Source: Larus michahellis
Lineage: Eukaryota > Chordata > Aves > Charadriiformes > Laridae
NCBI RefSeq assembly: GCF_964199755.1
Contig: NC_133911.1
Span: 1,329,001 to 1,393,000 of the forward strand
Reading direction: 5' to 3'
DNA length: 64,000 nt
The notes under the pieces were generated by a model. It had not been told where the DNA came from. It saw only the letters and a list, made by a program, of their open reading frames with translations, and made no database searches. The position numbers and the translations under genes are program-made. Shown here piece after piece: positions 34,401-61,000 of the stretch. Within the stretch, counting starts at the first letter, position 1, and each line of letters opens with the position of its first letter.

Positions 34401-37400
34401 GTAAGGAAAATACTTTGCTAGCTTCCAGGGACCACTAGATCAGGGGGTGATCGAGTACACCACCTTTGGTACTCGCTCTCAACCTCCAACAAAGTGAGAG
34501 GCAGACAGAGGGCAGCAGCATCCGGCTCTGTCTAAAAAAAAAAAAAAAAAAAAATATAAAATCTATACCCAAGAGAGTCCTCAAAAGCAGAGAGGAGCCC
34601 TGCTGCGCATCGGGAGTTTCATTCCCCTGCCCCTCATCCAGGCCTCTCTGCCTGGGCTAAAGCCGATGTCTTTTTTTATCCAGGCTTTTCATCCTGGTCT
34701 AAGCCCGCGATAAATGATATTTTTTCACCTCACTATAGAGGAGTTGGGTGGTTGGCACCAGCTTACGAGGGAAGAAGAGGGAGGAGGTCCAGGACTTGCC
34801 TGTGCGTTTCTGACGGGGCAGCAGCATCTCCAGCCGAGATAACCTCGCGCTCAGCTCAAGCCCGTGCCCGGCTACTGGTCTCTTGCACAATCCTGCACAA
34901 GTCCTTTAGGGCAGGAGTTCACAGGAGAGTCCCAGCCAACCAACAGCTCCCTGCTCCTGGTTTCTTTTTTCCGAGGCTGGGTTTCAGGAACTGATTCAGC
35001 TCGTGAAAGGAACAGATCACCACTGGGACTAAGGTAACAAAACCAGCAGAAATACACTGCCAGGAGCGGGGGCCTAGAATTAATTTATTCTTAGCGATTA
35101 CTTTAGGATTCTTCTTTACAGTTTTTGAAGCAGTACTTTCCACTTTCACGTGTGATCTTCTCCATTTGTCTTACTGCTCACTAGCAGGAAGGTCTCCAGG
35201 CAGCCAAACGGTGACTCGCAGTCCTTGGACAGGAGACCAGGGCTTGAGGAGAGCAACGGCGAGGAACGTTTCTCAGAGGAAGCAGAGGATGGGCAGGCAG
35301 GGGAAGCCGAGCAGCAGCACCTCCCCAGCACAGGACCCCAGAAGCACCCCACATAAAAATGGCTGCACAGGGAGAGCGGTTGGTGTAAGTTAAGGCAACA
35401 GGAAGGCCGGGTCGGGGGCAGTGCTGACACAACAGCTCTCGCAAATCCCCCTCCAAGTCTGTTTTTAAAAGGAGGCAGCTGCTACCAGCTGCAAAATAAG
35501 ACCTAGATGGTGGCCAAGTAACAGAGGACACTGCTGCCTCTTGGGGAAAGGCCAAAATCATCAGTCCGTTTTTAGCTGTGTCTACTGCAGCAAACGGCAG
35601 AGACGGCAGGAGCAGATCTGCCAAGCGAAACCATACCCAACAGCAACACAGCCCGCTTGCCAGGGGCCCTGCAAGCTCACTCCAGCCGGGTCCCAGAGAC
35701 CCCAGCTGCTCGCAGGACAATATCCCATTTAAGTTTTACCTAATACAAATCCAGCTAGCACGCTCCAAAACCACTCTGGGCTGCGGAACGGAGCACGTCG
35801 AGTACAGGTAACGTGGAGAGTTGCCCATCAGTCTGACCTAACAAGAAAGTAGCTGCACCTCGGCAAATCGCCCTTCTGGGAGCCCCCTAAGAAAGGAAGA
35901 GCGGACAGACATAACCCAAGCAGAGGCAGCAAAGAATGGAGAGGACCATCCCGGGTCGGATGAGACAGCGCGCTGCTCCAAAAGCCTTTCGGGCAAGGGG
36001 CAGCGTCTGCCCGGTGGCGTACCACAGTTTGGGCAATACCGCGGAACAAACGGCGAAGGAGCCTGGGTGACTCAGTGGTGCTGGTGAAGATGCAGTTGCT
36101 CGAAAAAGCTCTTCTCTCAGAGGCCTTATCAGATGTGCTCATCTTTCCTTACAAGATACCCTACCCTTGTTTTAATAAGGGCCACACCTACACAAGCATG
36201 ATGCGCAGCGCTGACGGCAAGAACTAGCCCATTACTGGGAAGGAGAGGGGTAAAGAATACGGCTGAGCAAACGCACTCCCTCCTGGGCAAGCTGCAGAGC
36301 TCAGCCTGTCTCGCTCAGCTCCCAAGCGCTTAGGAAAAGACGACCGTGTTGTTCAGCAGCACCATTTCTCCCGACACAGGGAAGCAGACAAGGGAGAGCA
36401 AGGAAAAGCTCACGTCCTCCAAGGTGCTCCTGATGGCACAGCACAGAGAAGCTCGAGGAGAAAAAAAACAGCCACCAGGTTAACATAACCTCAGCACCAG
36501 TCTGAGTTACAGCGGCCACGCGGAGACCATGCCTGCACCAGGAGCTACACGAACAGCAGCGTTACTCAGGTCAGTTTATACACAGGGGGAAGTTTCCACC
36601 TCTTAAATAAACCAGTAAAGGAGGGACCGAGCACAAGGGTGTGGGAAAGCAACTGCTGCCCTGGAGCGCTCTTCCCACCAGTTATCAACCCTGGAGTCCA
36701 ACCTCTGGTTTTGCATTTCTGATGCAAGTATGGCCCTTCCAAGGAAGGCAGCGCTTTTCTCCACATTAAGTACTTGCCTATTTAGCTGATACTCCTTCAT
36801 TTCCATATTTCAACTCTGTTGACAACAAGCACAGTGGGAAAACAAACTGATTCATGCTATTTGTCACCACGGCATGCAGGCGTTTACCCAATACAGCCGA
36901 ACTGGTCAGACTGTGTGCATGCTCCCACCTCCTCCCTAACCCTCTACACCAGATCTGCTCTCCTACCTCCTCCCTTACAGTCATTTTGGCATCGGCTTGA
37001 CCACGAAAAACAGGCAGCAGAGTCCACTAGTTCAGCAGGAAAGTATCCTGCAAGATGTTACACTTCCGTGCAATTAGTGAATGTAATCGTCTCCTTGTGT
37101 AGCTTAACGGAGCTAATGCGAAGGATGGCGTGGGAACACGCAGCTGAGGCAGGGAAAGGGGACGGTCACTGCTTCGGAGACATCAAGAAGGTGATAAAGA
37201 CACAGAGGCACTTGTTTGGAGTAGCCAAGAGAAGCAAGAGCTCCGCTCACTACCTACCTTTAAGCAAAACCGACTTAGTACTAGGAACCAGAGGTTCACA
37301 TGAGACCCAACTGAAAACCAGACGTCACTAACCTAGCGCTTGTGCAGGAGAAGTTTGACAGAAGAGTTACACGAATAACCAAAAGATCTCATTGAGAGTC

Positions 37401-37718
37401 CTGTGCGTCCCAGCTACTAAAACAGGGAACTGCTCTTCGGTTTCCATGCAGCCTTCGGTCCTTGGAGCAATTTTACTAGGATTCTCAGATGCCTTCCCAC
37501 CAGAGATTGCTGGCCCTTTACAAGAGACATTACGGGCACACGTAGCAGTTGGTCGAGCAGCCAGCCCAGACCTCACGCACTGTTTGCGATAGTGAGCTGC
37601 TACACCTCAAGAATCCTCACAGGTGAGAAGGAAGACAACACCGAGCTGCCGGGGCACCTTCAGACAGGCGAGTAAAAAATTGTAAAAACGGTAACATGAA
37701 GCAATCCCAGCTCAGTGT
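31411..37718. other. Intergenic, no gene recognised; composition changes here
   Basis: GC content falls gradually across this stretch, from GC-rich at the left to roughly balanced at the right. An A run of about 20 lies near 34533-34552. No recognisable exon or mobile element is present. Confidence 0.55.
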
Positions 37719-37845
37719 TCTGGAGACATTCCAAACCCGCCTGGACGCGTTCCTGCGTAACCTGCTCTGGGTGACCCTGCTCTGGCAAGGGGTTGGACGG
37801 GGTGATCTCCAGAGGGCCCTTCCAACCCTATGACTCTATGATTCA
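37719..37845 (+). mobile_element. CR1 LINE 3' tail fragment
   Basis: A 127-bp CR1 3' end: TCTGGAGACATTCCAAACCC, GTGACCCTGCTCTGGCAAGG, GGTGATCTCCAGAGGGCCC, then the tail CCTATGACTCTATGATTC. It is close to the 3' ends of the copies at 17.6 and 57 kb. It lies beyond the likely end of CDC42. Confidence 0.93.
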
Positions 37846-40820
37846 TGCGGCATACTACCTTGCCACACTAGTGCCAAGGGAAGTGCCAAGTATTCCCACC
37901 TGCCTCCAAGACCTTCGCTTTCAAACCTGCTAGCTGAAAGCCGCAGTCCCAGAAGGTGAAGAAAGAGCTGGGGTTGCCTGCTTTTGCCCCTTTCTGCCAT
38001 GCCTTAGCACAGGGAGGGAAGAGAGTCACCAAGGCGCTCTTACGAGAAGCTCGTATAACCTGGCAACGCAGAGCACATCTCACACAGGCAGCTCGAGAGA
38101 GACGCCGCTGCTGAGCTCCAGAGGAAAAAAGGCAAGGCCTGAAAAAGCCCCTGAGCTCAGCTGTTTGAGCTTGTTCAACCAACTCCAGCATCTCGTCCCC
38201 TCTCTGGACTGGGACAGCTATGTCCTAGCAGAGTCATGCAGCGATCAGATGGACTTCCGCAAAGCAACACAGAGAGGAAGGAAGCGGCGCTGCTCTCTGA
38301 AAAGGATGTTTTTCCATCATCCAGCTCCTGCGGGATCCCCTCCGGAGCCAAATTTAACTTCATGGCATCAATTTAACAGAACAGACTTTATTGCCTAGCC
38401 AAATGGACCTGCATAAAAGGACTGGCACAGGTCACTGCCAGAAAATGTACGCAGAGGGACCAGATAGCTATAGGTAACCCCCATGTAAGGATGCATCCAG
38501 GACAGAAAAAGCTCGACTGGGTAACCCTGCTACGTGAAGCACAAGCTCTGAGGGCTTCTCCCTCCACTTCCGAGGCCGTTTCCTGCCTAATTTCACACAC
38601 GCGATCCCTTGGTCACCAGTCTTGCTGCTAGCTTTGGACACAGGAATTGGCTTTAGCTATTAGGAGGTGCAGAAGCCCGTGTCAGTCCGCCGTACGCACA
38701 CAGAGTGGCCATCAATGCCCAGCTGGCACCCAGCACCATGAGTACCAGCAGTACTTGCAACCGGGAGCCTCAGACCTACAGCCCAGCCTCCCCACAGAAG
38801 ACGGCAATGAAAAACTGAACCGCAAAGTTGAGCGGCAGCACTGATCGCTACGAAAACATGCACATTCTCCACCAGGCTTTTGGATTACAGTACCCCCAAG
38901 TCAGCTTCTGAAAATAAAAGTGACCTTTAATGAGGCTCTTGAAGTGTGCTTTAATAATTAATACAAATTATGCATCCACAGTGTAAGACTTCACCGCTTC
39001 TTTGGAGAATTAACAAAAAGGTGTAGTACATCCTGTGCGTTTTGGGGAGGGAGACAGGTACGATGTCATTTGTCCCCTCCGAGTTTTTGCTATCTGCCCA
39101 CGAACAGGGAACAACAGGAGACTTCCCCAAAGACAGAAGAGGTGCAAGAGTCCAATAAGCCCCAAAAGCCAACTGTTAACGTTCGGGAACATGCACAACC
39201 AGCAGTATTGCCTTCGTTAAGGACCACCGCGCCCTCTCTTCAGAGCTGGGTATGAGAGCAAAGACTCTGCATCAAAGATGGGAGCAGCCTTGACAGAGCC
39301 GAGGCCAGCAGCAGAGATGAGGGAAGACACGAACTGACGGGATTAAGCGTTAAGGAAAGACCCGAACTAACTTGCAAGGAGGAGAGCGGGCTTGCAAGGG
39401 ATAAAAGCTGTGTTTTACAAGTTCTTCACGCTCAAGAGAAAGGCAAGAGAAATAACTACCCTCAGGCAGGCTTGTGAAGATACTTTATGTTTAATACATC
39501 TGAAAAGAATGCATATACAAAGAACTTAGACATGAAAAAGCATCCGTTCAACACTAATGAGTCTACAAGAAATTGGAATTTTGGAAGATGGAGAAGATTC
39601 CCTAAGTCTTAAAAAAAAAAAAAATCCACTTTGAATTTGCAAGCCAAAATATATTTTTGGTAAAAACCCTCCAACGCTGCAGTCAGTCCATGTAAAGACC
39701 CTGCACACAATCCTCAGCATGCTGGAGCCCATCTTACGGTTCAAGATTACTTACGGCAAAATGCAGAAAAAGGGGATTCCCTCGACTGGTCCCTACATGG
39801 TGCCAAACTAAACGCTAGAACCCCCTCCCTGCAGTTCCCTCCTACTGACACAGGTCTGTCTTTCCGCCCCTCCCTGACGGATGCCAAGCCAGCCAGGAAG
39901 AGATGCACCACCAGGGCCAGCTCCAAAACTCGTCTTAACATAGGCCAGGTCCTTTCAGAGCGTCCAAACAGCAGCGTGCGCGCTGGTCATCCTAAGTGTT
40001 TCTCTATTAATTAAGGATTGGCAGAAGATGGATTTGTTAAAAGCCAACTGAATCAGCTGGGCATGCTTTAAAAGGTGCAGTTATCTCTTCATCACGTGAC
40101 AAAAGCTTATCATGTCAAATATTAAGGACGAGACCGGCAAGCTAGTTTCAAGTCTGATGGTGCATCCAGAGGGGATTCTCCTATTCCTAAGGCTTCATAA
40201 CTTAGAGGATGGGGTAGAAAATTATGACCTGCACAGTGGAAAGCCAGGGGAAGAGATACAAGGCAACTTCAGAGGAGATGCAGATACATTTTCTACACTC
40301 CTCCTTAGAGGAGCACCAGCTTGGGACATTTTACTTTCCTGTATTTGTCTTTAGAACTAAAGTCTGCTCACACCCAGGCTGCTGGCTGGCTGCAGAACAG
40401 CCCCAGAAGTTCTCGAAACCAGAACCAAGTCTCGCCAGACTGGCGTAAGGGACAAGGCTTCAGTAAAACAGCCTAGAATTAGTCTGTTACAGAAAAAGTC
40501 ATCACAAGCATGCCTGGATTTTAAACAACAAAAAAAAAATTAGAAATAGTAAACAAAATAAAAAACTAGTACTGATCAGTGTTTTCTGATAATACATAAT
40601 TACTCAAAATTAACTAGTTTAACTGAATTGAGGGGGCACTGGGGAATAAACACTAACATTCTCATCTCACACAGGGATCGTGTGGGGGAGATGGGAGTGC
40701 AGGGCATTTGTCATTATTGCGAAAACAAATTTTAAAATTTGTATCTTTAGTTTGATTTAAACATTGCTTTTTAGTATGACATCAAACACCAGCTTTGCAG
40801 AAGGGGCTCTGGAGGGACGT
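37846..40820 (-). other. CDC42: CDC42 distal 3' UTR and downstream DNA
   Basis: AT-richer sequence downstream (on the minus strand) of the CVLL exon. Candidate minus-strand poly(A) signals are ATTAAA at 39495-39490 (1.3 kb after the stop), ATTAAA at 38955-38950 (1.9 kb) and AATAAA at 38392-38387 (2.4 kb). Mammalian CDC42 3' UTRs are commonly well over 1 kb, so the first two fit best; the exact end is not decidable here. Confidence 0.45.
38950..38955 (-). terminator. CDC42: Candidate CDC42 poly(A) signal ATTAAA
   Basis: Plus-strand TTTAAT reads ATTAAA on the minus strand, in the AT-rich context TTAATTATTAAAGC. Another ATTAAA follows about 20 bases downstream, and TTTTATTTTC beyond that could act as a U-rich downstream element. 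This is one of three candidates. Confidence 0.35.
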
Positions 40821-54977
<14,157 letters not shown>

Positions 54978-55014
54978 AGCTGAAGTCTACTAGGATATCA
55001 ACTCCAACGAGAAC
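54978..55014 (-). other. CDC42: CDC42 5' UTR part of the start-codon exon
   Basis: 37 noncoding bases between acceptor TTCTAG (55020-55015) and the ATG. A T-rich run of about 13 precedes the acceptor, a strong pyrimidine tract. It implies at least one further upstream noncoding exon, as in mammalian CDC42. Confidence 0.85.
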
Positions 55015-58000
55015 CTAGAAGAAAAAAAAAAAAAGATACATATTTTTAGATGTTTCTCATTCTCACTAGATAGCAGTCCATGTCACTGATGAGCTTCGAC
55101 TGGAGCCCAAACCACTAACAGCACATATGGGATCTGGAAATAGACATTCCTACATCAGGCGGTGGATCCATTCTCTCCATCACACCCCCAAGATAGGAAG
55201 CTGCTTATTTTCATAAATGCAAATACCTCCTCCCTACAGCCAGACCCCTCCTCCCACCACATACAACTGCCAACACCACCTACGACATGGTCACTTTTCT
55301 ATATTGCGAGGACGGACTAGGCAAACTTAGCATGATTTTTTTTCCTAGTAACCTAGAAGTGAGAAATAAAAAAAAGGTCTTAAGGCCTTCCCGGGCTGTT
55401 TTTAATGCAAGGACACATCCAGCCTTAGAAAGCCAAAAGCGTAAGCTTGGGTCTTGCTGACTGCTAAGTAACATACGTGCCTCCCAAGAGATCCTCTCCC
55501 TCTGGAGAGACTTCACTAAAGGCAGCTCAGCAGGAAACACAGCAGCACGAGCTTTGAAACTAGTTTACGGGATACGAGTTAGCCAGTACAGACAGAAGCA
55601 AACATGATTAATTCCTTCTCCCCGCCATTTCTTTTTGTTCTGTTGTGGGGTTTTTTTGGTTTTGGTTTTTTTTTTTTTTTTTTAAAGCCCAAGTACAGTT
55701 CTACAGTCTTTTGGTTAAAGTCACTACTTAACGTGCACCTTTATCCCCACATTGAAGGCTGACAGCAGGGAGCAGCTCAGCGGGGCATCGGGTTCCCAAG
55801 GAATCGTATTACTCTCCGGGCATTACAAAACCACGATGCACCCAGCTACTTCAACGCCGTCCCAGCACAGACTTTAGCACACAAACTAAATCAATATTTG
55901 CCATCAATACCTCTTCCAAACATTATTTAGCTACCTCCAGTGCCAGACACAGATGCCCTTCATTAATATATTACTTTAATTAGAAAAGTACCAGGCTTCT
56001 GGCCATTCATTCACATACAGGTGTGAAATCCTGACCCCAGCAAGCCCAGCAGCAAAGCTCCCACTGACTTCCAGCATTTCCATGTTATTGGAAGTACTTT
56101 TATTTATAGCGACAAAGACTCGCAAACCGAGTTACCCCCTGCCGGGGGGGCGGGCAGGGAGCAGAGCACAAGGAGAGACATCCACGGCAGCAAATTTACC
56201 CTCAGAACGGTGGCAATGCTTTAGCCAAGCAAGGATGTTGCCAGGGCTCTCAGTTCTGGGTAACTGCATTAAAAAAAAAAAAGAATTTGAATTGATCCCT
56301 ACTGAACCATGCATTTGAGCGCCTCCTGGGGATTTCACTTCTCAGAGCCATCTGGAAGAAATACGACGCAGTTCCAGGTTTTTGAGTGTTCTGGTCACGG
56401 CTAACAACACGATTTGATACTGCACATCCCACTGTTACGCTTGCAAGGAAAGCTACTTGCTAGGAACTCAAAACAAGCCTTACACCACTGTCTCTTCTTC
56501 GGATGCTGCAGGAACGCTCAACTATTTAGACGGAGCCAGTTAACTTCATAACAAACACCCTCAAAAGGTCCGAAAACCGGTACTTGTCGGGGAATACTAA
56601 TCACCACCATTCCCGCAAGCCACAGAGAGACCCACAGCAGGCAATTTTAGGAAATGGCAGCAAAGCCTCAGAGCAGGACATCAGCCGGCATCTGGTGCAT
56701 CAGGCACTCACAACACTGCTACCTGTACATCTGCGTTCAACATACGCAGGATGTTGGAGATCTGGGCAGAGAGAAACCTTATGAAGTTCAACAAGGGCAA
56801 GTGTAGGGTGCTGCACCTGGGGAGGAACAACCCCATGCACCAGGACAGGTTGGGTGCTGACCTGCTGGAGAGCAGCTCTGTGGAAAGAGACCTGGGAGTC
56901 CTGGGGGACAACAGGATGACCATGAGTCAGCAATGTGCCCTTGTGGCCAAGAAGGCCAATGGCATCCTGGGGGTCATCAAGAAGAGCGTGGCCAGCAGGT
57001 GGAGGGAGGTCATCCTCCCCCTCTACTCTGCCCTGGGGAGGCCACAGCTGGAGTACTGTGTCCAGTTCTGGGCTCCCCAGTTCAAGAGGGACAGGGAACT
57101 GCTGGAAAGGGTGCAGCAGAGGGCTACAAAGATGATTAGGGGACTGGAACACCTCTCTTATGAGGAAAGGCTGAGGGATTTGGGTCTCTTCAGTCTGGAA
57201 AAAAGACGGCTGAGGGGTGACCTTATCAACACTTATAAATACTGAAAGGGGGGGTGTCAGGAGGATGGGGCCAGGCTCTTCTCAGTGGTGCCCGGGGACA
57301 GGACAAGAGGCAATGGGCACAAACTTGAGCATAGGAAGTTCCACCTAAACATGAGGAGGAACTTCTTTACTCTGAGGGTGGCAGAGCACTGGAACAGGCT
57401 GCCCAGAGAGGTGGTGGAGTCTCCGTCTCTGGAGGCATTCAAAACCCACCTGGACATGTTCCTGTGTAACCTGCTCTAGGTGACCCTGCTCTGGCAGGGG
57501 GGTTGGACTAGATGATCTCCAGAGGTCCCTTCCAACCCTATGATTCTATGATTCGCATAGGCATCAGGCGTTATCACCAGGCCTCTACTTGGTGCCATGT
57601 TTCAACATCAAAATAGTAAAAATCTGTTGATTTGTGCAGCACGCTTCAGTTTCAGACAGGATGATCAGCAGCATCCACAGCGAAGCCGTACCAACAGGCC
57701 CTTCATTAATACCATAAAAAGTTCTGAAATTTGGCCCTGAAGCAAATGCACGTTTACTCAGAAGGACGAAGCAATCGTTTGCATTTCAAAAGACATTTTC
57801 TGTGTTCAGGTCAGCTCATCCGTTTGTTGAGATATTGTGTCGACTGCTAAAGGTGCTCACGTAGTTCTGCCCTGCCATGCTGGTGGCACTGATCAAAGAA
57901 AAAAAAGCCGCATTTTAGAATAAAAAAAAAAAAAAAAGAGTCACCAGAAAGAAAGCAGTCAATGGAACTGAGCAGCTCAGTCCCAAATTAAGAAAGCCTT

Positions 58001-61000
58001 CATGTTTAAAACAAAGGTGGAAAGGGATGAGTCCCTTGTTAAGTAGATTCTAAGAGGAAAACACATCAAAACAGGTATCAGACCTAGCTCACCAACTCAA
58101 GCACACCCCAACTAAAACCAGCCTAACTTTCCAGCACGCCTCGCCAGCGTGCCAGCCTCCTCCACGCCATAAGGCACCATCACCGGCCTTTTGGTTTGGG
58201 ATTTCCCCAAACACAGCCACACAGCTGTGTGCCTGCACAGCACAGGTAGCAGCCTTCACGAATTCCTTTCAGAGTTCATCGATTTCGTACAAAACATTGG
58301 GCTTCCCAGCTTTTCCAATGGCGGGCGGAATTCAGGAGATCTCTGCTCCGGCTGCCCTTGCTCACCCCACGCGGTATCACAAGAGGAGGAGCACACCCAC
58401 CTCCAGCTCCACAGCACTGGGGCCACCTCTTTGAGAAACCCAGTCTCCCTTCCACCCTGCCCTCCCCCTGCCGCACACCTCCTCCTCCTCCATTCTCTGT
58501 TCCTCCTCTCCCTTCCTGCTCTACCTCCTCTTCTACCCTCTTGCCCCAATTATTCGTATTTCCTTGTTTACTCATAATTTGCAGGTTACATATCTGCTTC
58601 AAGACAGCCTTTCCAGAACCCAGAAAGCACAGGAGAGGAAAAATCCAGGCTCTGAAGTGCTTCCTATGCTTTTTTGCAGCATACCAATCCATGATCAACT
58701 ACAAACCTTAAAATTCTGTATATTCACTCGTACAAGAAAAGCTCGCATATGCCTTTAAAAAAAAAAAAAGGAGACGTGTTTAGTGTTACTCTTCAAAACT
58801 CATTACTCCAGCAAGCATCAAGCAAGCAACAAAAGGAAAGCCCAGTACGAGAAAGCCCATCGGTGCAGTACGCGAGTCACTGCAAACCTCCGCTTCTTCC
58901 CTGTCCTCAGACCCAGCCAAGCCCCGCACAAGCTCTGGGACGGGCTCAGAGACAGAGCACAGGCTGGCCACACACGCCTCGCACGCAGGCAGCGTTACTG
59001 CCACAACACTCACTTCTGAGTCTCACAGTGCACAGCGGAGAACACCAGCAGTTCAAGTTAAGAGTATTTCCCATAAAAGCACTGCTTACTCTCAGCCTGC
59101 ACCTCAAATTCACTTGAATTCCCAGGGCTGGTATGGTCCGCATCACCGATCCAAACGCGTACCACCCTACGCTGGATGGGGGCGGGAGGGAAAGGCTCTG
59201 AACTCACCCCACACACCGCCTTTTCCCACCGGCTGACCCGAGCCTTCAAGCTTTCGGGCAAGCGGAACAAAACAGAGTGCAAATAACCCGACGCCTCACT
59301 CCGAAGCATAAAGCAGAACCTGAACGGCACAACAGGTGACCTGGAAAAGCCTGAGCAGGGCTGGGTGTTGGTTAGGAAAAAAAAAAAAAAAACAAAACCA
59401 AAAGGAAGACATTAACAAAATATACCATGGAAAACACTGAACTGCCCCCCCCAGACATTGTCTATGTACCAAGTGACTACCATTTCTCTCACACAGTTGT
59501 TTAACTGCCACCCCCCAGCCCATGAGACGCTTCGGGATTACATCTTCACAGGACCAAACTGCATTCCAGCACATTTTTAGGTAAAAGGATCCCCTCACCA
59601 TTTTTTTTCCCCTTAATGGATATGTAACTTTATCTTTAAATACTGACATAAGAAAGCCTAAGTTTTAAACAGATTTAGAGTCTTAAGCATAGGTCTCAAA
59701 AGTCTTACCAGTGGAAAAGTGTTGGTGAATAAATTATTTTACTTGGATTATCGGGCTTTCTAGATTAGCAGGATGAGCTACCTTCTGTTTTCCATTTCTA
59801 AGAAGTCCAGAGAACACAGCGGAAAACAAGCTCATTTTTAGGGAGCTCCCATGCACCATCCTGCGACCTACTCTTCCGTAGGGAAAGCTTTAAAGACAGA
59901 TACCTCATTGACTCGTGGTTTCAAAGTGATCTAGTCCAATAGGAGATACAGCTAGGGAATAACTCATCCCTACCGCACAGCGCCAAAGGAGGGAGAAGCA
60001 AAGAAGTTACAAGGGGTTTGGGGCTGCTCCCCAAAAAAAGTAGCCTAATAAAAGGAAGCCTACACACACACCACCCAGCAGGACTAGGAAACACTCCGAG
60101 TAGTTTTAAATATCTGAGGGAATTAAAACAGACTGGAAAGCGCTGAAGTCATCCCAGTTTGAGTGCAGTGAGTGAGTTTTGAGGCATGTAATCGTGAGCC
60201 ACCCGGCCAAGCCCAGACAGGGGAGCTGATAAAGACTAGGAATGTAATGCAAGTCACTTCTGTTCAACAAGATCTAAAGACATCTTAAAAAAAAAAAACA
60301 ACAACACTGAATTGATTTAATTTCTCAAACCTCTCTGTATTGTAACAAAAAACTCCAGTGCTTCAGCAAAGTACATGTTAAACTGATCATATTTCTAATA
60401 TTTGTTGGATTTTAACCTGTTCAGCATGCGATCACACCCGCAGGCTTTCACAGAGCTCAACGTTATCCTGGCAACTGTGGATTACAAAGCCTCGTAAACT
60501 TTGTCAAATTCATCAGACAACCCTATTCCAGACTCAACAGGTCCATTTTACAGAATTTTCCTTTAAAGCCCAGTTACATTTTTATGACAGACAGCTGATC
60601 TGCATTGAGGATTAATCCCAAAAAAGTGGTAACAGAGATGCAAGTGCTGCAATGAAAAGTTTAATTAAAGTCTCCAGCGGGACGCTGTGTAGATAGGTTA
60701 ATCCTCCCTAGTGCAAAGGCAAGTTTGGAATTAGGCACTTTCTTCGTACAGGCCTGTGCATGCTCCAAAAGACCCTGAGAGATCACAAAAGGCCGAAGAA
60801 ATCCACGGTGCCTATGGCAAGTTCCCCCTTACATAGCACAAGTTGCAAGAAACGCTGTCCCAAACGCACCCTGACACTGCGGCCCCTCTTGTACAAGCCT
60901 ACTTTTCCCAGTTTAATGGCAAGCACATGAAACGTGGTGTTACTATGGGAGCCCCTTAGTTTTAATGCACAGTAGTTGCAATATATTCTAGCAGCAACGG

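Noticed and set aside
58276..58698. Glu/Arg/Gly-rich open frame on the minus strand
   Set aside because: It reflects a simple CT-rich stretch (58440-58550) on the opposite strand, not a protein-coding signal.
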